Below the pieces are notes generated by a model, which saw only the letters and a list, made by a program, of their open reading frames with translations, was not told the origin of the DNA and did not search any database. Position numbers and translations under genes: made by a program. This document shows positions 1 through 8,415 of a stretch of DNA of 55,335 nt, in pieces; the first letter of the stretch is position 1; each line of letters opens with the position of its first letter. The stretch covers positions 1 to 55,335 of the forward strand of contig NZ_QMEB01000005.1 of the NCBI RefSeq assembly GCF_012912135.1. The letters are read 5' to 3'. The DNA is from Brasilonema bromeliae SPC951. Lineage in GTDB: Bacteria > Cyanobacteriota > Cyanobacteriia > Cyanobacteriales > Nostocaceae.

Positions 1-110
1 CCCGTAAGGGTCTTGGGGTCTCCCCAAGTGGAGCATCTGGCGTTGGAAACCCGTCATTCGCGCTGTCTCACTCCCTCACGCTCTTATCCCCCACATCATA
101 TGACTAATCA
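1..110. repeat. Dispersed intergenic repeat fragment
   Basis: The stretch contains a 7-bp hairpin, CTTGGGG/CCCCAAG at 12-28, followed by a segment reading gagcatctggcgttgg. The gcatctggcgtt core recurs at 18860-18871 and, reversed, at 21871-21882, so this is one member of a dispersed family. It runs off the left window edge. No gene was seen in it. Confidence 0.5.
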
Positions 111-502
111 TTTTTGAAGGAAAATTCGTAAATTGTCAGGAAAGCACCTAGAGACTCATGTAGATATGACTATGCATTTAAAGAATCGAATTTTTCACTA
201 ATATGTATTTATACTTTACTGCCTAAACTACAGTTAAAATTATGTGAATGTTCAAATTTTCATCAGGTCATTTGCAATTTAACGCCCCGTAAGACATTTA
301 AATAGCTATTGGTTCATGGGAATGCTACTGTAACGGAGCCTTCAGAGGCACTGTGTCAATAAAAACCAGTACAGGTTTTTTTTCAAAAACCCTAAATGGA
401 ACCCTCAACCGTGTTAGTTCTTCAAAAATCACGGGAACAATAGCAACAGTTAATTAGCTGACCGTAATCTATTGTTACCTGGAGCCATTGAGACAAATCT
501 TT
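111..502. other. Noncoding region upstream of sigC
   Basis: No credible gene. The stretch is AT-rich and should hold the sigC promoter and leader. I saw no strong terminator or known riboswitch. A GGAG at 481-484 sits 4 bases before a possible TTG start (488) and 18 bases before the ATG at 503. Confidence 0.5.
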
Positions 503-1753
503 ATGCCAGCAACATCTTTTTACGCAGATGCCGCTTTCAATAACAAACAATCCGATCCAGTCTTTGACCCAGATATCACGGTTGACGAAACTGAGTTGCC
601 GATTGATGAACTTGATGATCTGGAGATAGCTTCTGTTGACTCTGCGAGCTTAGGTGCAAATCTCAACCGCCGCAGCACAGATCTAGTACGTCTATACCTT
701 CAAGAAATTGGTCGAGTTCGGTTACTAGGACGGGATGAAGAAGTTTCAGAAGCACAAAAAGTCCAGCGCTATTTGCGGATGCGAATACTTCTGTCTAAAG
801 CTGCAGAACAAGGAGATGAAGTGATCGCACCATATCTCCGACTGATTGAAACTCAGGAACGTTTGGCATCTGCATTAGGACATCGTCCTTCTCTTGAACG
901 TTGGGCTGGTGAAGCTGGTGTAGGTCTTTTAGAGCTTAAGCAGATTATAGGACTAGGAAAACGGCGTTGGGCTGAAATCGCCAAAATAACTGTGGAAGAA
1001 CTGGAGAAAATTCAAAGCAATGGACTCCAGGCAAAAGAACACATGATTAAGGCAAATCTTCGTCTTGTCGTCTCCGTTGCGAAGAAATATCAAAATCGCG
1101 GTTTGGAATTGTTGGACTTAGTCCAAGAAGGAACTCTTGGTTTAGAACGAGCAGTTGAGAAATTTGATCCAACCAAGGGTTATCGTTTTAGCACTTATGC
1201 TTATTGGTGGATTCGTCAAGGAATCACACGGGCGATCGCAACTTCTAGCCGCACAATCCGCCTACCTGTCCACATCACAGAAAAGCTGAACAAAATTAAA
1301 AAAGCTCAGCGTAAAATCGCACAAGAAAAAGGTCGTACCCCAACTTTGGAAGACCTTGCTCAAGAGCTAGACATGACACCTACACAAGTGCGGGAAGTTC
1401 TTTTGCGAGTTCCTCGTTCTGTTTCTCTAGAGACAAAAGTTGGTAAGGACAAAGACACAGAGTTAGGAGAACTACTCGAAACTGACAATATCACTCCAGA
1501 AGAGACATTAATGCGAGAGTCTTTACAAAGAGACTTGCAAAATCTTCTGTCAGATTTAACAAGCCGGGAGCGTGATGTGATTCTGATGCGCTTTGGTTTG
1601 GCAGATGGTCATCCTTACTCCTTAGCAGAAATTGGACGTGCTTTGGATTTATCACGGGAACGGGTACGACAAATCGAGTCTAAAGCGTTGCAAAAGCTGC
1701 GCCAACCAAAGCGGCGCAATCTTATCCGCGACTACTTGGAGTCTTTAAGCTAG
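503..1753 (+). CDS. sigC: Group 2 RNA polymerase sigma factor SigC
   Basis: This 416-residue sigma-70 factor directs RNA polymerase to alternative, non-essential promoter sets. Region 1.2 (DLVRLYLQEIGRVRLL) lies near residues 60-76. Regions 2.1-2.4, with the YWWIRQ core-melting motif, lie near 187-240. Region 3 is near 255-320. The region 4.2 helix-turn-helix (LAEIGRALDLSRERVRQIE) is near 372-392. Region 1.1 is short, as expected of group 2. The N-terminus MPATSFYADA matches SigC as remembered from Anabaena, so I chose the ATG at 503. A TTG at 488 would add five residues. Next downstream on the same strand is furA, the order known in Anabaena. Paralogue assignment rests on memory of the family plus synteny. 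Confidence 0.9.
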   Translation: MPATSFYADAAFNNKQSDPVFDPDITVDETELPIDELDDLEIASVDSASLGANLNRRSTDLVRLYLQEIGRVRLLGRDEEVSEAQKVQRYLRMRILLSKAAEQGDEVIAPYLRLIETQERLASALGHRPSLERWAGEAGVGLLELKQIIGLGKRRWAEIAKITVEELEKIQSNGLQAKEHMIKANLRLVVSVAKKYQNRGLELLDLVQEGTLGLERAVEKFDPTKGYRFSTYAYWWIRQGITRAIATSSRTIRLPVHITEKLNKIKKAQRKIAQEKGRTPTLEDLAQELDMTPTQVREVLLRVPRSVSLETKVGKDKDTELGELLETDNITPEETLMRESLQRDLQNLLSDLTSRERDVILMRFGLADGHPYSLAEIGRALDLSRERVRQIESKALQKLRQPKRRNLIRDYLESLS

Positions 1754-2462
1754 TTAGTCGATAGTCAATAGTCAATGGTTACCACTCAAAAAGAAGAATT
1801 CGGAATTCGGAATTCCGAATTCGGAATCCAATCAGTAAGCTCTTGAACTCATCAGTCTTACTGACCACGAAATTTTTGATTCAGTGAGAGCTTGAACCCC
1901 ATTTTCATCCGCCGTATTCCTACGGCACTGCTGTGCCGTATGCGCAAAGCGCACGAATCGGACCTGTTCAAAGCAGCGTGTCCTCTGGACATAGGACTTA
2001 CGGGTATCTTCTCCATAAGAGGCTGCTTTAAACACCAGATACCTCTGTCGGGAGACGTCGCTGCAGGACTTGTTCACCACTTGCACAGAAATATACCCCC
2101 TAACTCCTGACTCCTAAGTAGTTACTAGGTCAAAAAACTTATACATTCTACACATAAGGCAAGATGCCTGCTCTAAAAGACTTTTAACTAATGGTTGTTG
2201 ACTCACTTTATCTCCGTTCCCAAAACTTTTCACTAACTTATGGCAAGTTATTTTCATCTAATTGCATAAGAATCTTTCGATTCGTCTTTGGGAACATTTA
2301 TAGAGGATAGGATGGGGATCGCTTGTTTTTTTACTTACTGCTCAAAGTTTCAAAATTTACCTTTAATATTTAATAACTCTTCTCAAGAGGGTTTGATTAT
2401 TGCAAATCAGTCCAAATTTTTGCTATATTCGCAACTAATGGACTTTGTTGAGAAAAATTAGT
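1754..2462. other. Repeat-containing spacer between sigC and furA
   Basis: It contains a cluster of overlapping GAATTCGGAATTC-type palindromes at about 1794-1830. It also has a dispersed-repeat-like block at about 1895-2105 with many small palindromes and a cctctgtcggga segment shared with repeats near 18850, 21885 and 47325. From 2250 to 2462 the AT-rich sequence probably holds the furA promoter. Short open frames across it look like repeat, not genes. Confidence 0.5.
1794..1830. repeat. GGAATTC-type palindromic short repeat
   Basis: Five near-consecutive copies of GAATTCGG or its complement form an imperfect palindrome just after the sigC stop. The same motif occurs inside cobN (about 4847-4876 and 5695-5725), so it is a mobile short repeat in this genome. 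It could also act as a weak transcription stop for sigC. Confidence 0.6.
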
Positions 2463-2918
2463 ATGACAGCCTATACAGCAGCCTCGCTAAAGGCAGAACT
2501 TAATGAACGTGGTTGGCGTTTAACACCCCAGCGCGAAGTCATTCTACACATTTTCCAAGAACTGCCGCAAGGAGAACACCTCAGTGCTGAAGATCTTTAC
2601 GAAAGGCTAGAAGCTGAACACGAAGGAATTAGCCTATCGACGATTTATCGGACTCTCAAGTTGATGGCGCGAATGGGGATATTACGGGAGCTGGAACTAG
2701 GAGAAGGGCATAAACATTACGAACTTAATCAGCCCTATCCCCATCACCACCATCACCTGATTTGTGTTAGGTGCAACACAACAATTGAGTTCAAGAACGA
2801 CTCGATTTTAAAAATTGGAGCGAAAACAGCACAAAAAGAAGGTTTTCACCTGCTTGATTGCCAATTAACCATCCATGCTGTTTGTCCCAAGTGCCAAAGG
2901 GCACTCATGCCACTGTAG
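2463..2918 (+). CDS. furA: Ferric uptake regulator FurA
   Basis: This 151-residue Fur-family repressor binds operators with a metal corepressor to control iron uptake; in cyanobacteria it also binds heme and responds to redox state. The winged helix covers residues 1-85 (GWRLTPQR, STIYRTLKLM). A histidine run lies near residues 94-98. Cysteines fall at C101, C104 (CVRC), C133, C141 and C144 (CPKC), the five-cysteine pattern of Anabaena FurA. Length equals that protein. The ATG at 2463 is preferred to the TTG at 2445. A 7-codon open frame (2438-2461) stops one base before this ATG. The gene lies between sigC and a convergent cell-wall gene, the arrangement known in Anabaena. FurB/Zur and FurC/PerR are excluded by motif pattern. 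Confidence 0.93.
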   Translation: MTAYTAASLKAELNERGWRLTPQREVILHIFQELPQGEHLSAEDLYERLEAEHEGISLSTIYRTLKLMARMGILRELELGEGHKHYELNQPYPHHHHHLICVRCNTTIEFKNDSILKIGAKTAQKEGFHLLDCQLTIHAVCPKCQRALMPL

Positions 2919-2949
2919 CACCTGGGTTTTACGATTCAAGAAAGCCCTG

Positions 2950-2993
2950 GCTGCAATGAAATATTTTGGTAAATTTCATTAGCAGCTTTGAAC
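2950..2993. terminator. Hairpin between furA and the convergent gene
   Basis: GCTGCAATGAAAT pairs with ATTTCATTAGCAGC (one bulged base) around a 10-base loop, and is followed by TTTGAACTTG. It lies 31 bases after the furA stop and could end furA transcription. Its U-tract is weak. It is poor as a terminator for the opposite strand, which would leave room for read-through into antisense furA. Confidence 0.55.
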
Positions 2994-3051
2994 TTGTTGT
3001 TATGGGAGGTTGGCAAACTGTTAGGTATCAACACCAACACCTGAGCGGATG

Positions 3052-4212
3052 CTAAAAGCGTCCGCTTCTGACATTATTCAGACTGATACCGTAGAATTGT
3101 TGTGCTTGTCTAATAGCTTTCTTTGTCTCGTCTCCCATCACACCATTAAGAGCACCTTTGTAAAAACCTTGGTCTCGTAGTCGTCTTTGAATCTCCAAAA
3201 CATTAAAATCACCACTTGTGGGAGCATCATTTGCCATGCTGTACAATTTAGCGCGGGTTGTTGGACCAGCAATACCGCTTGCGGCGAGGTAATTATCTGT
3301 CTGGAACCGGCGTACAGCATCTGCTGTATTAGGACCAAAGTAACCGTTTGGCTCTCCTTGTAAGTATCCTGCTTTAATTAATTGTTCTTGAAGAACTCTT
3401 ACAGCCTCACCACGATCTCCCAAGCGAAGTTTATCTCCAGTAGCAGGTGGCTTACTAACTGAATCTTCTCCATAACCAATAGAGAGTGTTGGAAGTTTTG
3501 CTTGCGTTACTGATCCGACAACTCCATCGGGGGTTAAGTTATAAGCTTCTTGGAACCGCTTGACAGCTTCTTCAGTAATTGGACCGAATACCGTTGTGGC
3601 GTTACCTGTATAAAAGCCTGCAATTCGTAATTGTTCTTGTAGAACTCTGACATCCTCACCTTCATCTCCTTTTTGGAGAACGTTAGAACTGCGACGCTTG
3701 TTAGTTACTGATGGATTTTCAGAACTGGTTGCTATGACTTGAGAGTTGTCTGTACTGGTTCTTCTGGCTTGAACACTTCCAGTGCTGATCTTTGTCACTT
3801 GCGAACTCCTATTAGAGATACGCCAATTCTCTAATTTTTCTAAAGTGACAGACCCAGCAACACCGTTAACATCTAAACCAGCAGCTCTTTGGAAGCGGCG
3901 CACACCAGCTTCTGTCTCAGTGTCATAGAGTTGAGTGACGGAAGCTTGATAAAAGCCTGCTGCTTTCAACTGTTGTTGTAAACTTCTGACAGAAGGACCG
4001 CGATCGCCTTTTTCAAGTGCTAAGGCGCTGCTCACACAACTAAGAACAGATAAACCGAGGGCTAAAGGTAGCATATATTTCCAAGCCCTACCAGACAGAC
4101 GTTTCCAATCTGGTGCTACTGTTTGCTTAAACAAACGGCTGAGGGAGATTAATTCACTGGGAGGTAAGTCCTCGTAGACCGATGAAACGTGTAAATACGC
4201 AAGGGTTTCCAT
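3052..4212 (-). CDS. Peptidoglycan-binding repeat protein, convergent to furA (alr1690-like)
   Basis: This 386-residue protein has an N-terminal region with one hydrophobic segment (about residues 46-68, a membrane anchor or late signal peptide). Four PG_binding_1-type repeats follow, near 68-130, 177-245, 261-328 and 338-380. They are marked by LxxGDxGxxVRxLQxxLxxAGF and the second-half motif FGPxTxxAVRRFQ. The protein probably binds the cell wall in the periplasm; no catalytic domain is visible. A low-complexity Ser/Thr linker lies at about 130-175. Its stop is 133 bases from the furA stop in convergent orientation. In Anabaena the equivalent gene (alr1690) reads through to make antisense furA RNA; that is established there and inferred here. 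Confidence 0.85.
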   Translation of the reverse strand: METLAYLHVSSVYEDLPPSELISLSRLFKQTVAPDWKRLSGRAWKYMLPLALGLSVLSCVSSALALEKGDRGPSVRSLQQQLKAAGFYQASVTQLYDTETEAGVRRFQRAAGLDVNGVAGSVTLEKLENWRISNRSSQVTKISTGSVQARRTSTDNSQVIATSSENPSVTNKRRSSNVLQKGDEGEDVRVLQEQLRIAGFYTGNATTVFGPITEEAVKRFQEAYNLTPDGVVGSVTQAKLPTLSIGYGEDSVSKPPATGDKLRLGDRGEAVRVLQEQLIKAGYLQGEPNGYFGPNTADAVRRFQTDNYLAASGIAGPTTRAKLYSMANDAPTSGDFNVLEIQRRLRDQGFYKGALNGVMGDETKKAIRQAQQFYGISLNNVRSGRF

Positions 4213-4227
4213 AATTTGTTACACCAT

Positions 4228-7200
4228 TTATTTTTCTTCAATAGCTGCTTCAGCTTGATGTACTATGTTTCGTAAATGTTCCAGTGTTTGTGTATTTACA
4301 TCCTCCCATAAACCGCGCTGATGTGCTTCTAACAATCTTTCAGCCATATCACGCAAAGCATATGGGTTCTTTTGATAGACAAATTCCGAAACAACTGGAT
4401 CGAACAAATATGCCTCGGTTATCCCTTGATACATATAGTCTTCCACACATTGTGCCGTGGCATCGTAAGCAAATAAATAATCAACAGTCGCCGCCATTTC
4501 AAAAGCACCCTTATAACCGTGGCGCATCATTCCTGCTATCCATTTAGGATTGACAACCCGAGAACGATACACTCGTGCGATTTCTTCTTTAAGTTGACGG
4601 ACTTGGGGTTTGGCTGGAATGGAATGATCACCAAAATAAGTTTGGGGATTCTTTCCCTGTACAGCACGTATTGCAGCTGTTAAACCACCCTGAAATTGGT
4701 AGTAATCATCAGAATCAAGCAAATCGTGTTCGCGATTGTCTTGGTTATGTAACACTATTTGCATTTCTCGCAACCGCATTTCAAATGCTTCTGGCGCGGA
4801 ACGTCCTTGTTGAACGGATGACGGAGATGAGGGAGAGACTTCTAATTTGGAATTCCGTATTCCGAATTCCAAATTGTCTTGTCCAGCTGCTGTGGAAACT
4901 TTGGCTGCAGGAGGACAAGAGTAAGCATAGCAACTCCAATTGATGTAGGCACGAGCTAAATCTTGATCATCTGTCCAGTTTTGTCCTTCAATTAAACCTT
5001 GGAGTCCTGCACCATAAGCTCCTGGCTTAGAACCAAAGATGCGGTAGCGCGATCGCACTCTTGCGTCTGGTAAACTTAAACCAAGTTGTGTCCAATACTC
5101 AGTTTCTTGACGCACTTGCGCCGCTAGAGGATTTTCTTCTGGCGTTTCGTCCAAAGCCGCCACTGCTTGCACAGCCGAGTCGAACAAATCAATCAAGTTA
5201 GGAAAAGCATCCCTAAAAAAACCAGAGATTCGCAACGTCACATCCACACGCGGACGTCCCAAAACAGAAAGCGGTAAAATTTCAAAATCTACAACTCGCC
5301 GCGCCGCACCATCCCATACAGGCTGCACGCCAAGTAAAGCTAACGCCTGTGCAATATCATCACCTCCAGTCCGCATCGTGGCGGTTCCCCATACAGATAA
5401 ACCCAGTGTTTTCGGATACTCACCCTCTTCTTGTACATAACGCTCAATAAGTGCCTCAGCGGCTTTTCTACCTACATCCCAAGCAGTTTCGGTTGGTATA
5501 GCGCGGATGTCAACAGAATAAAAATTTTTACCAGTTGGCAGGACTTCCGGACGTCCTCGCGTTGGTGCGCCAGCCGGGGCACTTGGGACATATCCACCAT
5601 CGAGTCCATGTAACAAATTGGTAATTTCTTGCTGGGTTTGTAGTAAAGAAGGGAGAAGGGTGGTGCGTATCCAGTCAAGGACAGTTGGGAGTGAGGAATT
5701 CGGAGTTGGGAAGTCGAAATTCGGAATTTGGAGTTCTTCTACTAATTTGGCGGCTTGTTCTTCTAAAAATTCGACAGCATCGCCGACAGTGCGACAGGGG
5801 TGTTGAGTTTTGTTAGCTAAAATTTGAATATCTTGGACTGATAGCCCAGTACTAAAATCAGTCGTGAGGGGGTCAAAATCTAAGCCAAAATCTTGAGCTA
5901 AAGCACGAGTCAGTCCGATATGATGGCGATTGGGATGACGTGCGATCGCAACAATTAAATCTCGTAACTGTCGCCCTTGAGGACATTGTCCAAAAACATG
6001 TAATCCATCACGAATTTGAGATTCCTTCAATTCACAAAGATAACCATCAAGTGAAGGTAAAACTGAAAAATCAAAACTTGAAACAGAAAATTCTTCTTTT
6101 CGCTTAATCCCTTTTGCCTTTTGCTTCAATTCCAAATCCAAGAAAAGATTTTCTTTGACAACAAGTTCGCGTATGCGATCGCCAATCATTGGTAAACGAG
6201 AAGGATCCAAACTCTGAGCCTCATAATACTCATCAATCAAATTTTCCAACTCATGTAAACAACCATAAAGTTCTGCACGAGTTAGAGGTGGCGTCAGATG
6301 ATCCACAATCACAGCTTGAGCGCGACGTTTCGCCTGCGAACCTTCACCAGGATCATTCACAATAAACGGATACAAATGTGGAAGCGCCCCCAAAGCCACT
6401 TCTGGATAACACTCACTCGACAAAGCCACACTTTTACCTGGTAACCATTCTAAATTTCCATGTTTTCCAACATCAACCACTGCATCCGCCCCAAAACATT
6501 GTCTCACCCAATAATAAAAAGCCAAATAATCGTGAGTTGGCTCTAAATCAGACGCATGATAACTCAAACTTGGATCAACATCATAACCCCGCGCTGGTTG
6601 AACTCCTACAAAAATGTTACCAAGTTGAATTCCAGGAACAGGAAACGAGGGAGGAAAATTAAAATCTTCTTCTCTTTCTTCCTTTGCGTCCTTTGCGCCT
6701 TGGTGAGTCCAGCCCCCGTCTTGGCGGCTTCCGTCACGATGGGGGACTGGCGAACCCGAAGGGCGGTTCGTTTCAAAAACCCCTCCCCACCTATCGCCAA
6801 TTCCCTTCTGCACAGCATCCGGTAACGAACTAAAAAACTCCTCATACTCCGCCAAAGAAACACACTGCAGCACCGGACGCAACTCCCTACCTTCCGAGTC
6901 ATTCGTCACCCCAGCAGTTAGACATGAAATCAACTCATCTCCAGTGTCAGGCAAATTTTCCACCTGATACCCAGCCAACTGCAAAGCCTTAAGAATTTCT
7001 ACACAACTCGCGGGCGTATCCAACCCGACACCATTTGCAAGGCGTCCATCACGGTTCGGGTAATTTGCCAAAATGAGCGCCACACGACGTTCTTGAGGAG
7101 GTTTTGAGCGCAAACGTACCCAATTGGCGGCTAAAGAAGTGACAAACTCAATGCGATCGCCCACTGGTTCATAAACCACGACATCAGTTTCCAAAGAAGA

Positions 7201-8322
7201 ATTCCTACTTTGTACCGTCTTAAAAGACACAGCACGACTGATAATTCGCCCATCTACCTCTGGAAGCGCCACATTCATCGCCATATCACGGGGTGAAAGC
7301 CCTTGAAATTCTACCCTCCACTGTTCAATTGAACCACCACTGAGGATAACTTGCAACACCGGCACATCCAATTTTTGCCACAAATCAATCTGCGGTGTTT
7401 CTGTTTCCAACCGGGCTAAAGAAAAACTAGTCGTATTCAGCAGCAGCGCAATTTGCGGAGTGTCTTTGGGTTGAAAAAACTCACACAACTCCTCTTGAAC
7501 ATCAACATCACGCAAAGAAGAAACAAAAATTGGAACTGGTGTGAGATTTTGCTTTGCCAAAGCATTGCACAAAGCATCAATCACCTTAGTATTTCCCGCC
7601 AAATAATGAGCACGGTAGAAGAGAATTCCTACTTTAGAAGTCACAGATTCAGGGAGTGAGCGAGTGAGGGAGTTATTTTTCTCCCTGTTCCCTGTTAAGC
7701 GTTCCCTGTTCCCTGTTAACCGTTCCCTGTTCCCTGTTAAGCGTTCCCTGTTAAGCGTTCCCTGTTCCCTCTCCCACTCATACAACCCCACACGAGGAAC
7801 AACTTGCGGTGATGGAGGATTAAAAAAAGTTGAAAAGCAAGTATCACAGATAAAGTGGAGAGCGTGGAGAAAATTTTCGACTCCACCTTCGTTAAAGTAT
7901 TGCCATACCTGATTCACAGTACTCAAAGGTAGGGTAGACTGAGAGATGAAATCGGGGTCTATTGCGTCATCTCCTGGCATTACAATGAGAGTTGTACCAT
8001 TACGTTCCACAATTTCCTGCACGACTTCTAAGCCATAAGCCCAGTAAGAGCGTCCTCCTAATAGGCGGAGAATTATCACGCTTGCGGACTCTAAAACTTT
8101 TTCGGCATAGCTATCAATGCTGATTTGATACTGCAATTGCAGTAAGTTAACAACTCTTAAACCAGGAAATGTGGAGGGTAATTTGGGTACAGCAGCCGCT
8201 AGAGTTTGAATATCGGTATCAGCAGACGTTAGAAATACTATGGGAGCAGGGGTTTGTTCCAGAAAAATGATATTTTCCGACTGAGGATTCCATCCTCCCG
8301 ATGTGGCATTAGTACGATGCAT
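4228..8322 (-). CDS. cobN: CobN-like cobaltochelatase subunit with in-frame repeat insertions
   Basis: At 1364 residues this is a member of the CobN/ChlH-type large chelatase subunit family, which inserts cobalt into the corrin ring with AAA+ partner subunits. Family features seen include YDVDPSLSYHASDLEPTHDYLAFYYW, split here as YDVDPSLSYH and EPTHDYLAFYYW, then VDVGKHGNLEWLPGK, IVNDPGEGSQAKRR, and the C-terminal half with GTATMRTGGDDIAQAL and YRSRVVNPKWIAGMMRHGYKG, quoted in part. No cobS/cobT lies nearby. In cyanobacteria the partners could be the magnesium-chelatase subunits (inference). Four segments are encoded by intergenic-type repeats rather than family sequence: residues about 182-217, 512-565, 865-882 and 1148-1178. 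The frame stays open throughout, so the protein may still function. The gene is divergent from the GAF kinase. Confidence 0.88.
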   Translation of the reverse strand: MHRTNATSGGWNPQSENIIFLEQTPAPIVFLTSADTDIQTLAAAVPKLPSTFPGLRVVNLLQLQYQISIDSYAEKVLESASVIILRLLGGRSYWAYGLEVVQEIVERNGTTLIVMPGDDAIDPDFISQSTLPLSTVNQVWQYFNEGGVENFLHALHFICDTCFSTFFNPPSPQVVPRVGLYEWEREQGTLNRERLTGNRERLTGNRERLTGNREKNNSLTRSLPESVTSKVGILFYRAHYLAGNTKVIDALCNALAKQNLTPVPIFVSSLRDVDVQEELCEFFQPKDTPQIALLLNTTSFSLARLETETPQIDLWQKLDVPVLQVILSGGSIEQWRVEFQGLSPRDMAMNVALPEVDGRIISRAVSFKTVQSRNSSLETDVVVYEPVGDRIEFVTSLAANWVRLRSKPPQERRVALILANYPNRDGRLANGVGLDTPASCVEILKALQLAGYQVENLPDTGDELISCLTAGVTNDSEGRELRPVLQCVSLAEYEEFFSSLPDAVQKGIGDRWGGVFETNRPSGSPVPHRDGSRQDGGWTHQGAKDAKEEREEDFNFPPSFPVPGIQLGNIFVGVQPARGYDVDPSLSYHASDLEPTHDYLAFYYWVRQCFGADAVVDVGKHGNLEWLPGKSVALSSECYPEVALGALPHLYPFIVNDPGEGSQAKRRAQAVIVDHLTPPLTRAELYGCLHELENLIDEYYEAQSLDPSRLPMIGDRIRELVVKENLFLDLELKQKAKGIKRKEEFSVSSFDFSVLPSLDGYLCELKESQIRDGLHVFGQCPQGRQLRDLIVAIARHPNRHHIGLTRALAQDFGLDFDPLTTDFSTGLSVQDIQILANKTQHPCRTVGDAVEFLEEQAAKLVEELQIPNFDFPTPNSSLPTVLDWIRTTLLPSLLQTQQEITNLLHGLDGGYVPSAPAGAPTRGRPEVLPTGKNFYSVDIRAIPTETAWDVGRKAAEALIERYVQEEGEYPKTLGLSVWGTATMRTGGDDIAQALALLGVQPVWDGAARRVVDFEILPLSVLGRPRVDVTLRISGFFRDAFPNLIDLFDSAVQAVAALDETPEENPLAAQVRQETEYWTQLGLSLPDARVRSRYRIFGSKPGAYGAGLQGLIEGQNWTDDQDLARAYINWSCYAYSCPPAAKVSTAAGQDNLEFGIRNSKLEVSPSSPSSVQQGRSAPEAFEMRLREMQIVLHNQDNREHDLLDSDDYYQFQGGLTAAIRAVQGKNPQTYFGDHSIPAKPQVRQLKEEIARVYRSRVVNPKWIAGMMRHGYKGAFEMAATVDYLFAYDATAQCVEDYMYQGITEAYLFDPVVSEFVYQKNPYALRDMAERLLEAHQRGLWEDVNTQTLEHLRNIVHQAEAAIEEK
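4785..4880 (-). repeat. GGAATTC-type repeat inside cobN
   Basis: The segment encodes about residues 1148-1178 and contains ggaattccgtattccgaattcc, quoted in part as GGAATTCCGTATTCCG. This is the same palindromic unit found between sigC and furA. It breaks what should be a continuous conserved region, yet keeps the frame. Confidence 0.6.
6625..6795 (-). repeat. Dispersed repeat inside cobN
   Basis: The segment encodes about residues 510-566, a Gly/Arg/Asp/Glu-rich stretch (KDAKEEREED among it) unlike CobN. The DNA has tgcgtcctttgcgcct followed by small palindromes such as GAACCCGAAGGGCGGTTC. A similar tgtcctttgcggt string occurs inside the MITE-like element at 24095-24185. I read it as intergenic repeat material captured in frame. 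Confidence 0.5.
7674..7772 (-). repeat. Short tandem repeat GGGAACAGGGAACGCTTAAC inside cobN
   Basis: Several units of the cyanobacterial gggaaca / gggaacgcttaac repeat lie within the coding frame and encode three RERLTGN units (about residues 185-217). The same repeat is intergenic at 12983-13012 and 18929-18959. The repeat units do not break the frame because their lengths sum to a multiple of three. Confidence 0.75.
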
Positions 8323-8415
8323 AATCTTGTCTTAACGTCTTAAACTGTTTGTTAGGACACAATACAAAATTTTTTGAGCAATAGCAAAAAGCCCCTTTTA
8401 CTCCTGTTTGTAACA

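Noticed and set aside
1832-2110. Open frames on both strands (84 and 72 codons) between sigC and furA
   Set aside because: They overlap each other, start within palindromic repeat sequence, and have no domain, signal or ribosome-binding site.
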